This document shows, one piece after another, positions 43,762-52,385 of a stretch of 64,000 nt of DNA. Location: contig NZ_JAIVAT010000003.1 of NCBI RefSeq assembly GCF_020172085.1, forward strand, positions 1,426,001 through 1,490,000. The letters are read 5' to 3'. The translations under genes were made by a program, and so were the position numbers. Numbering within the stretch: position 1 is the stretch's first letter; each line of letters begins with the position of its first letter. Source of the stretch: Rossellomorea aquimaris. GTDB taxonomy: Bacteria > Bacillota > Bacilli > Bacillales > Bacillaceae_B. The notes under the pieces were generated by a model. It ran no database searches. It was not told the origin of the DNA and worked only from the letters and a program-made list of their open reading frames with translations.

Positions 43762-45249
43762 TTATTCTCCATACACCTTTCCATTTGCATCCACATAAAC
43801 GCTTTTAATCAATGTCCGATTAAATTTATTTTTGCCTTTTGATCCGTTCAAATCTATCGTTACATTATAGACGCCTTCTCCCAATTTCGGTAATTTGAAT
43901 GTACCGTTCTGCTTTGGTTTCAACTTCCCTTCTTTTAACTTCCCATTTTTATAAAATTCAATCGTCATGTCCTGCTGTAGGCTTACCTTGCTATCCTTTT
44001 TCTTCAAACTGATTTCATCTTGATTCACATCTACCATTACAGCATCATTCAAGCTGCTTTCAAAGGAAACGTTCAATAGATATTCCTCTTGATTTGAAGA
44101 AGTTGATTCAAGTGTCCATTCACCAGCAATCGGAGTTTGAAGTGTCAGAGTGTGGTGATAGGCTCCTTTAAAATAATCACTTTCGTCTTTTTTCACAGTA
44201 AAAGAAGAATAGACTTTCTGTGCTGGGTCTTTCAGGATCACTCGCGAAGAAGGGCTGCTGCTCATCCAGTCAAAGGTTATTGAGGTTGCCCCCTCTTCCA
44301 CTTGTATTTTTTCTTGAGTTTTCCCCTGATATTCCCCTCCTCTTATAAGCGAAGATGCATCATGATAGGAGGCTGAGTTGCGTTCTGTGGTTTGATTCAA
44401 AGTTCCTGAAGATTGGATGGCCGTTTCATTCAAATAATCCTTGAACAAATTAAACGTCGATGAACCTTCCTTGATAGAGTAATGATTCCAATCCCCTACC
44501 TTCAATTCAGTAGCATAAGGAAGCCTTGAACTTTTGACCGTAACGGCCCCGTCATTACTTCCATATCCAGAGAGATATAATCCTCCCCAATACAGTGAAC
44601 CTCCAAAACTCCCCCATTTCGTGCCACCAAACGTATAGATGGGAATTTTACTCACATTTGCATGTTGATCTGTTACATCACGGAAGTAACTCATATATCC
44701 TGTTTGCAATGAGTAAGTGGCATCATTCTTGTTGCCAAGTATGCCTGCCAGCCAACCCGCCCAACTGCTGTAAGCAAGATCTGCCAATTGAGAACCATGA
44801 TGCGGAGTGGAAAGCGTGATCACCCTTGAAACATACGGAAAAGCACCGTAATGAACAAGAGCAGACTGGGTATCGATACCACCCTTACTATGAGCGACAA
44901 TTACCACCTTTTCTCCGTAATAGTTGTATATATCACGTATCTTCTGTGCAAGGAGTGCGCCGTTGTCCCACATATTCTTTGTGGGATATAAATCGATAAA
45001 AGCGGTTTCATATCCGTTCTGATAGGCGGTATCGTACATATTATTGTCATCCCACCAAGTGTTAGAAGAGCTGTTTAAACCGTGAACAAAAAGGATCGGT
45101 TGCTTTGAAGGAGCTACATAAGAAGGAGTCGTACCAACATACCACTGTCCAGGAACCCCAGAAGGATCTTCTTTCCAAGAACCAGCCTGACTCCATGACG
45201 GCAATAATAGGAACAATGCCAAAACAATCATACTAATCTTTTTGATCAT
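43762..45249 (-). CDS. Secreted lipase / alpha-beta hydrolase with C-terminal beta domains
   Basis: 495 residues. The signal peptide ends near SWSQAG (residue ~23). The lipase domain has PILFVHGLNSSSNTWW (oxyanion His-Gly, ~53-68), the nucleophile elbow VVIVAHSKGGID (~119-130) and the catalytic His probably in GDWNHYSIKEG (~267). After residue ~290 come two beta-rich segments like pre-peptidase C-terminal and Big-like domains. It probably acts on lipids or esters outside the cell. ATG 45249 is chosen because GGAGAGAGTGT precedes it. Confidence 0.88.
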   Translation of the reverse strand: MIKKISMIVLALFLLLPSWSQAGSWKEDPSGVPGQWYVGTTPSYVAPSKQPILFVHGLNSSSNTWWDDNNMYDTAYQNGYETAFIDLYPTKNMWDNGALLAQKIRDIYNYYGEKVVIVAHSKGGIDTQSALVHYGAFPYVSRVITLSTPHHGSQLADLAYSSWAGWLAGILGNKNDATYSLQTGYMSYFRDVTDQHANVSKIPIYTFGGTKWGSFGGSLYWGGLYLSGYGSNDGAVTVKSSRLPYATELKVGDWNHYSIKEGSSTFNLFKDYLNETAIQSSGTLNQTTERNSASYHDASSLIRGGEYQGKTQEKIQVEEGATSITFDWMSSSPSSRVILKDPAQKVYSSFTVKKDESDYFKGAYHHTLTLQTPIAGEWTLESTSSNQEEYLLNVSFESSLNDAVMVDVNQDEISLKKKDSKVSLQQDMTIEFYKNGKLKEGKLKPKQNGTFKLPKLGEGVYNVTIDLNGSKGKNKFNRTLIKSVYVDANGKVYGE

Positions 45250-45393
45250 ACACTCTCTCCTTTTTTCAAATGTCATAAACATGTAAAGTATATCGGCAGG
45301 AATAAGAAGATATGACAGGACTTATGTAACGCATGAAGAAAGTCCTAACAAAGACAAAGCATCATCATTTTTAAAACGACTATACAAATACGA

Positions 45394-45575
45394 CAGTTTT
45401 CGTAAACATTGTTGCTTTCGGATGTAGAGAGTAGTAGTTGCAGTGACCAATTATAGTTAATAGTACTAATTCTCTTTCTACTTTAGAGGATATAGAGAAC
45501 TGCGGAGACTCCTACGGAAAACCGGAGCATTCTCTTCACCCTCTTCCACTCAGTCAATGACAGAACATTTTATAG
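45394..45575. repeat. Degenerate copy of the AAGGCTGTTTTCG repeat element
   Basis: It shares TTTTCGTAAACATTGTTGCTTT-like ends with the element at 20873 and, further on, GAACTGCGGAGACTCCTACGG (similar to GAACTGCGTAGACTCCTACGG at 21208) followed by TTCTCTTCACCCTC. The GC-rich middle block is missing. It occupies most of the 500-bp gap 45250-45749; the rest is AT-rich with no gene seen. Confidence 0.7.
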
Positions 45576-45695
45576 TCATAGTCTGTGTAAGAATAAAAAC
45601 ACCCATTGCATAAAGAGCGTTTAAAAAATGCTTTTCCCAGATCATTTATTCTTTTAAAAATCGATTTTTACATGCTATAGTTACAGTATAAAAAA

Positions 45696-45730
45696 CCGAT
45701 ATCGGATATCGATATTGAATTTCGATATTA
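45696..45730 (+). promoter_or_regulatory. Operator region of the padR-chrA operon
   Basis: CGATAT occurs three times at an exact 13-bp spacing (45697, 45710, 45723). The first lies in the palindrome CCGATATCGG and the second in ATATCGATAT. It ends 19 bp before the padR start codon, so bound repressor would block the promoter. Assignment to PadR is inferred. Confidence 0.65.
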
Positions 45731-45749
45731 AATAAAGAAGGTGTTTATT

Positions 45750-46058
45750 GTGGAAGATAAAGTCTTAAGAAAACTATTCCTTGGATTCATTCAAATACAT
45801 ATCCTGCATCACGCTAAACAAGAACCCATTTATGGGAAGTGGATGCTTGAAGAATTGAAAGAACATGGATATAACATCAGCTCTGGTACACTGTATCCCA
45901 TTCTTCACTCCATGGAAACAGACGGGCTGCTACTAAAAGAAAATAAAAACGTGGACGGGAAAATCAGAAAATATTATTCAGCAACCAATAAAGGAAATGA
46001 GGTTTTGGGTGAAGCCCAAAACAAAGCATTTGAGCTTTTTAAAGAAATAAGAGACTGA
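45750..46058 (+). CDS. PadR-family transcriptional regulator
   Basis: 102 residues. The PadR winged helix is clear: FLGFIQIHILHHAKQEPIYGKWMLEELKEHGYNISSGTLYPILHSMETDGLL, then the wing DGKIRKYYSATNKG. The start is GTG at 45750, nine bases after AAGAAGG; another GTG at 45741 overlaps that site. It is cotranscribed with the chromate transporter 18 bases downstream. In Bacilli PadR regulators often sit next to chrA, so this is probably a chromate-responsive or general repressor. Confidence 0.9.
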   Translation: MEDKVLRKLFLGFIQIHILHHAKQEPIYGKWMLEELKEHGYNISSGTLYPILHSMETDGLLLKENKNVDGKIRKYYSATNKGNEVLGEAQNKAFELFKEIRD

Positions 46059-46076
46059 TAAGTAGGTGAATACATA

Positions 46077-47261
46077 TTGAACACATCAAGAAAAATTAAA
46101 ACACTGATTGAGCTCCTTTTCATATCTACTAGACTGGGATTTACATCCTTTGGAGGACCTGCTGCCCACCTCGGTTATTTTCATGAAGAGTATGTCCGTA
46201 AAAGAAAATGGATGGATGAAAAAAGCTACGGGGATCTCGTAGCTCTCTGTCAATTCCTTCCCGGGCCTGCCAGCAGTCAGGTGGGCATTGGCATAGGCAT
46301 TATGCGTGCCGGTGTGCTTGGCGGGATTGTATCTTTTTTGGGTTTCACCCTTCCGTCTGTAATGGTTTTAATTCTATTTGCCATTCTTCTTCAAGGAACC
46401 GATATGTCCAATGCAGGATGGTTACATGGGTTGGAGATCGTAGCGGTAGCAGTGGTGGCGCATGCGATTTTAGGTATGGCCAAGAAATTGACTCCAGATT
46501 TAAAGCGTAAAGCCATTGCCCTCTTCACTTTGGTGATCATTTTACTTTGGCAGACTGCCCTCTCACAAGTCGGGGTGATCCTTCTATCTGCTCTTATCGG
46601 ATTCCTACTTTATCGGCATCATGAAGCAGGTGATGAAACAGTGTTAACGTTTCCCGTTTCGAGAAGATTCGCGTTGATTTGTTTATCGATTTTCTTTGGG
46701 CTACTGTTTCTACTTCCTATTTTCAGAGAATGGAGCACATGGGAATGGCTCGCTCTCTTTGACAGTTACTATCGATCTGGATCATTGGTATTCGGTGGCG
46801 GTCATGTCGTTTTGCCGCTCCTTGAGAGGGAATTTGTTCCGACAGGCTGGTTGACGGAAGAACAATTTCTGGCAGGATATGCTGCAGCCCAAGCGGTCCC
46901 TGGCCCGCTCTTCACCTTCGCAGCTTATATTGGAGCAGTGATTAACGGTTGGAAGGGTGGAATCCTTGCGACGATTGCCATTTTCCTCCCTGCTTTTCTA
47001 CTCATTCTGGGGACATTGCCATTCTGGGATACACTAAGACAAAACCCCAAGATAAAGGGAGCACTAATGGGGGTAAATGCTGCAGTGGTCGGCATTTTGG
47101 TTGCGGCTTTTTATCATCCAATATGGACCTCTTCCATTCTGGCACCAGTCGATTTTGCTTTCGGTGCGATTTTATTCAGTATGCTGGTCTTCTGGAAGCT
47201 GCCTCCTTGGATTGTCGTCATTACTGGGTCCATTGGTGGCTTCCTGATAGGAATGATTTAA
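46077..47261 (+). CDS. chrA: Chromate efflux transporter ChrA (two-domain CHR family)
   Basis: 394 residues with two homologous CHR halves. The N-half has RLGFTSFGGPAAHLGYFHEEYV (~18-39) and FLPGPASSQVGIGIGIMRAG (~61-80); the C-half repeats the motif as FGGGHVVLPLLEREFV (~238) and AQAVPGPLFTFAAYIG (~272). The long-chain ChrA exports chromate in exchange for sulfate across the cytoplasmic membrane. The start is TTG at 46077 after AGTAGGTGA. It follows padR, its likely regulator. Confidence 0.93.
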   Translation: MNTSRKIKTLIELLFISTRLGFTSFGGPAAHLGYFHEEYVRKRKWMDEKSYGDLVALCQFLPGPASSQVGIGIGIMRAGVLGGIVSFLGFTLPSVMVLILFAILLQGTDMSNAGWLHGLEIVAVAVVAHAILGMAKKLTPDLKRKAIALFTLVIILLWQTALSQVGVILLSALIGFLLYRHHEAGDETVLTFPVSRRFALICLSIFFGLLFLLPIFREWSTWEWLALFDSYYRSGSLVFGGGHVVLPLLEREFVPTGWLTEEQFLAGYAAAQAVPGPLFTFAAYIGAVINGWKGGILATIAIFLPAFLLILGTLPFWDTLRQNPKIKGALMGVNAAVVGILVAAFYHPIWTSSILAPVDFAFGAILFSMLVFWKLPPWIVVITGSIGGFLIGMI

Positions 47262-47329
47262 AATATCAAGTATAGACTTCAAACGTTGTGGAAAACTATG
47301 AAAAACCAAAACGTTTGGAGTTTTTCTGT

Positions 47330-47794
47330 ATGACAGCCAAAGTGATGCTTTTCATTGCCTTCTTTCTTCCCTGGTTCAGTTTATTCTTCGCTTCTTCAAA
47401 GACTATAAAGCGATTTATGCCTGTCACCATTCTCACTTGCTTACTTATGACCATCATCTTTCAAATTGCCTATACATACAAATGGTGGATCATCCATCAA
47501 TATATCGTTCCCTGGGGGTACATGATAGATGTGAGCTTTGCATACGGAATTTTTGCAGTAGGGACCTTTTGGATATTCCGATTTACATCACATAAATTCA
47601 TTCTTTATACGACGGTGAACTTCCTTATGGATGCCTTTATGTGCTTTGCAGCTCTGCCGTTGCTGGCTCTACTCGGAATAGCCGAATACGATAAGATTTC
47701 TCCTTGGCAATATCTCCTGGTCATTTATGGTCTCTCTTTCATCATTTACGCTTATCAAAAATGGCAGGAAACCATTTTCAAACATGCAGAATAA
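47330..47794 (+). CDS. CBO0543-like small membrane protein
   Basis: 154 residues with about five membrane helices: LFIAFFLPWFSLFFAS, PVTILTCLLMTIIFQIAYTY, YGIFAVGTFWIFRF, FMCFAALPLLALLG and YLLVIYGLSFIIYAY. The pattern resembles the CBO0543 family of Firmicute membrane proteins of unknown function. ATG 47330 is preferred since TTTGGAG precedes it by nine bases; a GTG 14 codons upstream has no ribosome site. It is the last gene before a strong terminator and may share the padR-chrA transcript. Confidence 0.65.
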   Translation: MTAKVMLFIAFFLPWFSLFFASSKTIKRFMPVTILTCLLMTIIFQIAYTYKWWIIHQYIVPWGYMIDVSFAYGIFAVGTFWIFRFTSHKFILYTTVNFLMDAFMCFAALPLLALLGIAEYDKISPWQYLLVIYGLSFIIYAYQKWQETIFKHAE

Positions 47795-47830
47795 AGAAAG
47801 GAGCCGGGCACTGCCCGGCTCCTTTCTTTA
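47794..47830. terminator. Strong bidirectional terminator
   Basis: AAAGAAAGGAGCCGGGCA / TGCCCGGCTCCTTTCTTT, 18-bp arms with no more than a base or two between; it separates convergent genes. Confidence 0.92.
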
Positions 47831-47846
47831 GTGCGACTGAAGAGAA

Positions 47847-48521
47847 TTACCTTTTGATAAAACGATACGCAAGATACGCTATATACAGTGGGGTGGCAAT
47901 GTAAATGAGGTACGGAAACTCCTCATAGGTCCCTTTATAGATCACATAAAGCAAAGCACCGATAAAGAGGGTCACAATGGTTCCATATTTAGGTAATGGA
48001 ACTTCCTTCAAGCTCGGAATTCTAATCCTGCTCACCATGAGAAAGCACATCGCCGTAAAAATGACGGTAGTCACGATATTCGGGATCCAGTTACCGAATA
48101 AAGTAAGGATGGCCAGAATTCCACCCGCTGCCGTAATGGGTACCCCTACAAAGTAGTGCAGCGACGATTTCGGTGGACTTGTATTGAAGCGTGCAAGGCG
48201 GTACGCACCGAACAAAGGGAATAAACCTGCTACGATGAACCCTAATAAACCGAATTGAAAAAAGTATGTATAATAAACAAGAAACGATGGTGCCACACCA
48301 AATGTCACAATATCCGCCAAAGAATCTAATTCTTTACCAAGATTACTGTCTGCATTGAGCATTCTTGCAAGTCTTCCATCCATACTATCAAGCATCATGC
48401 CTATAATGATCAAGACCGCAGCATTCTTAAACTGTCCACTTGCTGCAAATCCGATGGATAAGAATCCACAATATAAATTCCCCAACGTCACCATATTGGG
48501 GATCTTTTTGGTTAGTTTCAT
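47847..48521 (-). CDS. pssA: CDP-diacylglycerol-serine O-phosphatidyltransferase
   Basis: 224 residues, about seven membrane helices. The CDP-alcohol phosphotransferase motif DG-x2-AR-x8-G-x3-D-x3-D is complete: DSMDGRLARMLNADSNLG then KELDSLADIVTFG (~45-76). The N-terminus KIPNMVTLGNLYCGFLS is typical of Bacillus PssA. It makes phosphatidylserine, the precursor of phosphatidylethanolamine, in the membrane. A psd gene is not seen nearby. ATG 48521 follows GGACAGGAAA. Confidence 0.92.
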   Translation of the reverse strand: MKLTKKIPNMVTLGNLYCGFLSIGFAASGQFKNAAVLIIIGMMLDSMDGRLARMLNADSNLGKELDSLADIVTFGVAPSFLVYYTYFFQFGLLGFIVAGLFPLFGAYRLARFNTSPPKSSLHYFVGVPITAAGGILAILTLFGNWIPNIVTTVIFTAMCFLMVSRIRIPSLKEVPLPKYGTIVTLFIGALLYVIYKGTYEEFPYLIYIATPLYIAYLAYRFIKR

Positions 48522-48731
48522 TTTCCTGTCCTCACTCTGCCAAATATTCTACTATTACTAGAATACCATTTTATTTACACTCATAAAGAAAATCATGAAA
48601 AAAATCCAATGAATCCCTTAAAAAAATACAATTTCAATTTACAATCGCCAAAATAAGACATACTATAAACTAGGATGACAAAAAACAGACTTGAATAGAA
48701 TCAAAAACTCGAATGATTTGGTGATTATAAC

Positions 48732-49178
48732 ATGATAAGAAAAAAATTAAGACAATTCAAATGCCTCACTTTAAAACTACTACGTCTTAAAGATAATGCC
48801 CATAGTATCGCATTAGGCTTCACGGTCGGTCTATTGATTAACTTTGTTCCTTCCTTTGGGATCGGACCCATTATTTCAACGGCATGTGCAAAGATATTCA
48901 AGGGTAATTCTTTCGCAGGACTAGTTGGAGGGGTCTCTCTAATCTGGGCATTCCCTTTTTTCTTTTACCTGAACATTGCTGTGGGTCATCTCTTCTTCCC
49001 ATTGGATTCAACAAACGATGCCGTTGGAGTGGGATTACAAATCGGGAAAGCCTTCTTTACCGGTATGCTGATCAATATACCCATATTCGGCGTCTTGATC
49101 TACATCATCATGAATTCCGCAGTGAGAAAATATAGAGGAACCATGCTTACTTTTGTACAAAGGAAGTGGAATGTGTAA
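48732..49178 (+). CDS. DUF2062 membrane protein
   Basis: 148 residues with three membrane helices. The DUF2062 signature appears as DNAHSIALGFTVGLLINFVPSFGIGPIISTACAKIFKGNSFAG (~21-63) and WAFPFFFYLNIAVGHLFF near 74. Function is unknown; in other bacteria this domain can accompany glycosyltransferases. It is divergent from pssA, 210 bp away. Confidence 0.83.
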   Translation: MIRKKLRQFKCLTLKLLRLKDNAHSIALGFTVGLLINFVPSFGIGPIISTACAKIFKGNSFAGLVGGVSLIWAFPFFFYLNIAVGHLFFPLDSTNDAVGVGLQIGKAFFTGMLINIPIFGVLIYIIMNSAVRKYRGTMLTFVQRKWNV

Positions 49179-49362
49179 GTTCCTCCCTCATGAGAGATGT
49201 TTGGCATGATTGAATACTTTCTATAATATCTTTGTATTTCCATGTCATTTTGATCTCTTACTGTATAAAATAATGAAAAAATCTAAATAAATGGTTTTGC
49301 GTACCCCAAATCAAGGTATTATTCACATGTCAGCGGTTATATAAACAGGAGACGGATTCCGA

Positions 49363-49450
49363 ATTGCGTCGTTTTTATGATGAATTTTGTCATTTTTTTA
49401 ATTATTGCGTCGTTTTCACTCCTAATTGCGTCATAATTCTTTTAATTGCG
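49363..49450. repeat. 20-bp phased repeat array D (family 2, five units)
   Basis: ATTGCGTC cores start at 49363, 49384 (variant ATTTTGTC), 49404, 49425 and 49445, i.e. alternating 21 and 20 bp. A single family-1-like TCAGCGGTTATATA lies at 49330. This is the main content of the 477-bp gap 49179-49655, together with a promoter-like TTTACT-N18-TATAAT at 49581-49610 for the next gene. Confidence 0.8.
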
Positions 49451-49655
49451 CATTTTAACATATAATGGTAAAAACACGTTCTCTCCAAGTGAAATCGAAC
49501 CACACCTAAATGTTTGAAACCAATCCCCCCTCTTCTCCGTATATTCAAGTATAGAAATTCATTCTTCAAATGACCATTTTTTTACTTTTTATCTCGCACT
49601 TTGATATAATTAAACTATTACAAGTCGAGAATATAAGAGAAAGAGGAGGATTGAA

Positions 49656-49880
49656 ATGACCGGTACAATCGCTGTAATCATGATTTTTTCTATACCCATT
49701 CTCGGCATCATTACAGACCATTTTCAAAAACAATCCAAGCTTAAACAGAAAATGTTAGAAGATGAACTACAGCTTGAAAAATTGAAACATGAAAATTTCG
49801 TCATTGAAACTCAAAAAATGAGGCTTGAATTAGAAAAAATGAACCTCGAAGATCCAAAGGAAAAGACACATACATTATAA
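49656..49880 (+). CDS. Small membrane-anchored coiled-coil protein (74 aa), PspB-like in layout
   Basis: One N-terminal membrane helix (IAVIMIFSIPILGIIT, residues 5-20) followed by a 45-residue charged helix with heptad character (KLKQKMLEDELQLEKLKHENFVIE...). This layout recalls PspB or small LapA-like proteins, though I do not claim homology. AGAGGAGGATTGAA precedes the ATG, a TATAAT box is 46 bp upstream, and its own terminator follows. Confidence 0.75.
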   Translation: MTGTIAVIMIFSIPILGIITDHFQKQSKLKQKMLEDELQLEKLKHENFVIETQKMRLELEKMNLEDPKEKTHTL

Positions 49881-49903
49881 AAACGCCTTTAATGGCGTTT
49901 TTA
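49881..49903 (+). terminator. Terminator of the 74-aa protein gene
   Basis: AAAAACGCC / GGCGTTTTT with a TTTAAT loop, then ATTTG. Confidence 0.85.
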
Positions 49904-50029
49904 TTTGTATTAGATTCAATTTTGCCATTCTTTCCGGTTGAAGGACATATACGAACTTGAAAATTTTTCTTGACTTTAACGCTTAAAAGCGTTTAAGATA
50001 TAAAGCATCTTGAACATATATAACAAAGC

Positions 50030-50260
50030 TACGATGGATTTGCAGTAGTGAACTCCTCCCTGTTACCAGAGAGCCGGTATCGCTGAAAGCCGGCACAAAG
50101 GAAGTTTCATGAATTACGTTTCCGGAGCTTCCTGTCCTTCAATAGATCAGGACGGTCATTGACCGTTATCAATTTGAGTGGTAAGTTGTCATAAACTTAC
50201 AATGAGGGTGGTACCGCGAATTCAATCGTCCCTGCTGATTTGTTTCAGCAGGGACTTTTT
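50030..50260 (+). promoter_or_regulatory. T-box leader, tyrosine specific, of the phenylalanine hydroxylase operon
   Basis: T-box AGGGTGGTACCGCG at 50205-50218 and a terminator GTCCCTGCTGA / TCAGCAGGGAC plus T5 (50229-50260). Stem I has AGTA (50044), the helix GAACTCC / GGAAGTTTC, AGAGAG, and on the 3' side GAAT-TAC-G with UAC at 50115-50117, five bases before CGGAGC. The same GAAT-TAC layout occurs in the tyrZ T-box. UUC (50105-50107) lies inside the helix and is not at specifier position. Tyrosine shortage should raise conversion of Phe to Tyr. Confidence 0.85.
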
Positions 50261-50326
50261 GTATGTTCATACTTTCGTGCACAAAAGCGTTTAAGTGCTA
50301 AAACACCATACTAAGGAGAATGTTTT

Positions 50327-52057
50327 ATGAAACAATCGATTCCAAATCATTTACGTCAATTTGTAGCAAAGCAGTATTATGATGCCTATACGCCCATTGA
50401 TCATGCAGTTTGGCGGTATGTCATGCGACAGAACCATCATTTTCTGGAAGGAACCGCTCATGAAGCCTTTACTGAAGGATTAAAATCTTCCGGAATCAAC
50501 ATCGAGGAAATCCCCAGAGTTAGTGACATGAACAAACATCTGTCTGAAATCGGCTGGGGAGCTGCGATAGTTGATGGTTTAATTCCTGGTACTGCATTCT
50601 TTGATTTCCAGTCCCATGGTATTCTACCGATTGCCACAGATATCCGACAAAAATCTAATATTGAATATACACCTGCTCCCGATATCCTTCATGAAGCGGC
50701 CGGTCACGCCCCCATACTATTTGACGAAACGTACTCAAAGTTTGTTAAACTTATTGGAAATATCGGCGCCAATGCATTTGCTACTGAAGAGGAGCATGAA
50801 GTATTCGAAGCAACCAGAAGACTATCCATTGTGATGGAAAAACCGAATTCGACCGAAGAAGAAATCCTGAGGGCAAAAAAGATCTTAGCAGAAAAGCAGG
50901 AAACGGTATCCGGGCTCTCGGAAGCTGAGCAGGTATCGCGAATCTTCTGGTGGACCGTCGAATTTGGATTGATCGGAGAATTTCATCAACCAAAGATTTT
51001 CGGTGCCGGACTGCTTTCGTCGGTTGGTGAGAGCAAGCACAGTTTATCTAATGAGGTGAATAAGCGGCCATTCTCTATACATGATGCTATTCAAACAAGC
51101 TATGATGTCACATCCATGCAAACTCAATTATTTGTATGCGAAAGCTTTGACCAATTGATTGATGAGGTAGAAAAATTTGGTGAAACAATGGCATTCCGAA
51201 AAGGAGGTACAAATTCAATCGAGAAAGCGATTCACTCCAATCAAGTGGCTCATATTGAATACAATTCCGGCCTACAGATTACAGGGGTCTTTAAAGAAAT
51301 AATCAAAGACGCTGATGGTGAGGCAATCTATGTAAAGACGACAGGGCCGACTGCTCTATCCGTGCAAAATGAGCAACTGAGTCATCATGGAACGGAACGT
51401 CATGCCGATGGATTCGGTGCCCCAATCGGTTTCCTTCAAGATGGGACCTGTTTAGAAAGTAAAACAGAAGCTGAATTGAAGAATATGGGCATAGAATTGA
51501 ATAAGATGATGCAAATCACCTTTGAAAGCGGCATAGAAGTTTCGGGACATGTAACGGACATTGTCTTTCACCATCAACACCCCATCCTCTTGACCATAGA
51601 TGAATGCCTGGTCACTCATGGAGAACAGATTCTATTCCATCCCACATGGGGAACATATGACTTAGCCGTCGGTTCTGCTATCGTTTCTGCACGCCCCCAT
51701 GCTGCTGACTTCGATGCTTTCTATGGGACTGTGGCTTCCATGGATGAAGAAGTTGACGATGGACCTGAACCTCTGACACCTTTGGAAAGTCTTTTTGCAG
51801 AAGTGCGTGATTTGCGTGAAGTCAATTTCTCTATCGATTTAGTTCACAGCATAGTAGGGAAATTAAAAGAAGATTTTCCTGAAGAATGGCTTCTTAGACT
51901 AGAGATAGTCGAACTCTTGGAAATTCATGATCCGGAAGCATGTATAAAGAAAGAACTTCTTAAAGATTTGCTTCATTTAAGTGAACAGGATCGATTTCAG
52001 CGCTTGATTGAAAATGGTCTTGATGTGATCTATGACAGGAAAGGTGTCATCGTATGA
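50327..52057 (+). CDS. phhA: Phenylalanine 4-monooxygenase (long Bacillus type)
   Basis: 576 residues, about twice the length of Pseudomonas PhhA. The catalytic domain (residues ~1-300) has the iron ligands in YTPAPDILHEAAGHAPILFDETY (two His, ~122-137) and Glu in WWTVEFGLIGE (~215). It hydroxylates Phe to Tyr with tetrahydropterin and O2. The extra ~270 C-terminal residues contain a conserved-looking region of small beta elements (IEYNSGLQITGVFKEI) of unknown role, as in other Bacillus proteins. It overlaps the dehydratase gene by four bases (ATGA). Control is by a Tyr T-box. Confidence 0.92.
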   Translation: MKQSIPNHLRQFVAKQYYDAYTPIDHAVWRYVMRQNHHFLEGTAHEAFTEGLKSSGINIEEIPRVSDMNKHLSEIGWGAAIVDGLIPGTAFFDFQSHGILPIATDIRQKSNIEYTPAPDILHEAAGHAPILFDETYSKFVKLIGNIGANAFATEEEHEVFEATRRLSIVMEKPNSTEEEILRAKKILAEKQETVSGLSEAEQVSRIFWWTVEFGLIGEFHQPKIFGAGLLSSVGESKHSLSNEVNKRPFSIHDAIQTSYDVTSMQTQLFVCESFDQLIDEVEKFGETMAFRKGGTNSIEKAIHSNQVAHIEYNSGLQITGVFKEIIKDADGEAIYVKTTGPTALSVQNEQLSHHGTERHADGFGAPIGFLQDGTCLESKTEAELKNMGIELNKMMQITFESGIEVSGHVTDIVFHHQHPILLTIDECLVTHGEQILFHPTWGTYDLAVGSAIVSARPHAADFDAFYGTVASMDEEVDDGPEPLTPLESLFAEVRDLREVNFSIDLVHSIVGKLKEDFPEEWLLRLEIVELLEIHDPEACIKKELLKDLLHLSEQDRFQRLIENGLDVIYDRKGVIV

Positions 52058-52365
52058 AGAAGTTGAATGAGGCGACTATTTCCCAGAAGTTGAGGTCCAT
52101 TGAGAAATGGCAGTTGAAAGATGGTAAATGGATTGAAAGGCGCTATCGGTTCAAAGATTATCTTGAAGGGATCCGTTTTGTTAACAAATTGGCCGAACGA
52201 TCAGAAGAAGTAAATCATCATCCCTTCATAACGATTCAATACAAGCTCATTATTGTAGAATTGACTTCTTGGCATGAGAAAGGTCTTACAGACGTTGATT
52301 TTGACCTGGCTGATGAGTTTGATCGCATCTTTGAAGGTACGAATGGATCAGAAGGCAGTCACTGA
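52054..52365 (+). CDS. Pterin-4a-carbinolamine dehydratase
   Basis: 103 residues. The family signature EEVNHHPFITIQYKLIIVELTSWHEKGLTDVDFDLA (~50-88) contains the catalytic His-His pair and the later His. It recycles 4a-hydroxytetrahydrobiopterin formed by phenylalanine hydroxylase, so the operon contains both steps. ATGA overlap with phhA means translational coupling. A terminator overlaps its 3' end. Confidence 0.94.
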   Translation: MKKLNEATISQKLRSIEKWQLKDGKWIERRYRFKDYLEGIRFVNKLAERSEEVNHHPFITIQYKLIIVELTSWHEKGLTDVDFDLADEFDRIFEGTNGSEGSH

Positions 52366-52385
52366 TGTGACTGCCTTCTTTTTTA
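52351..52385 (+). terminator. Terminator of the phhA operon
   Basis: GAAGGCAGTCAC / GTGACTGCCTTC with TGAT loop and then TTTTTTATT; it includes the stop codon of the dehydratase gene and overlaps the end of the convergent GNAT gene. Confidence 0.93.

Noticed and set aside
50105..50107. UUC (Phe) as specifier of the phhA T-box
   Set aside because: It lies in the helix GAACTCC/GGAAGTTTC, while UAC lies in the AGTA/GAAT loop at the distance found in the tyrZ T-box.
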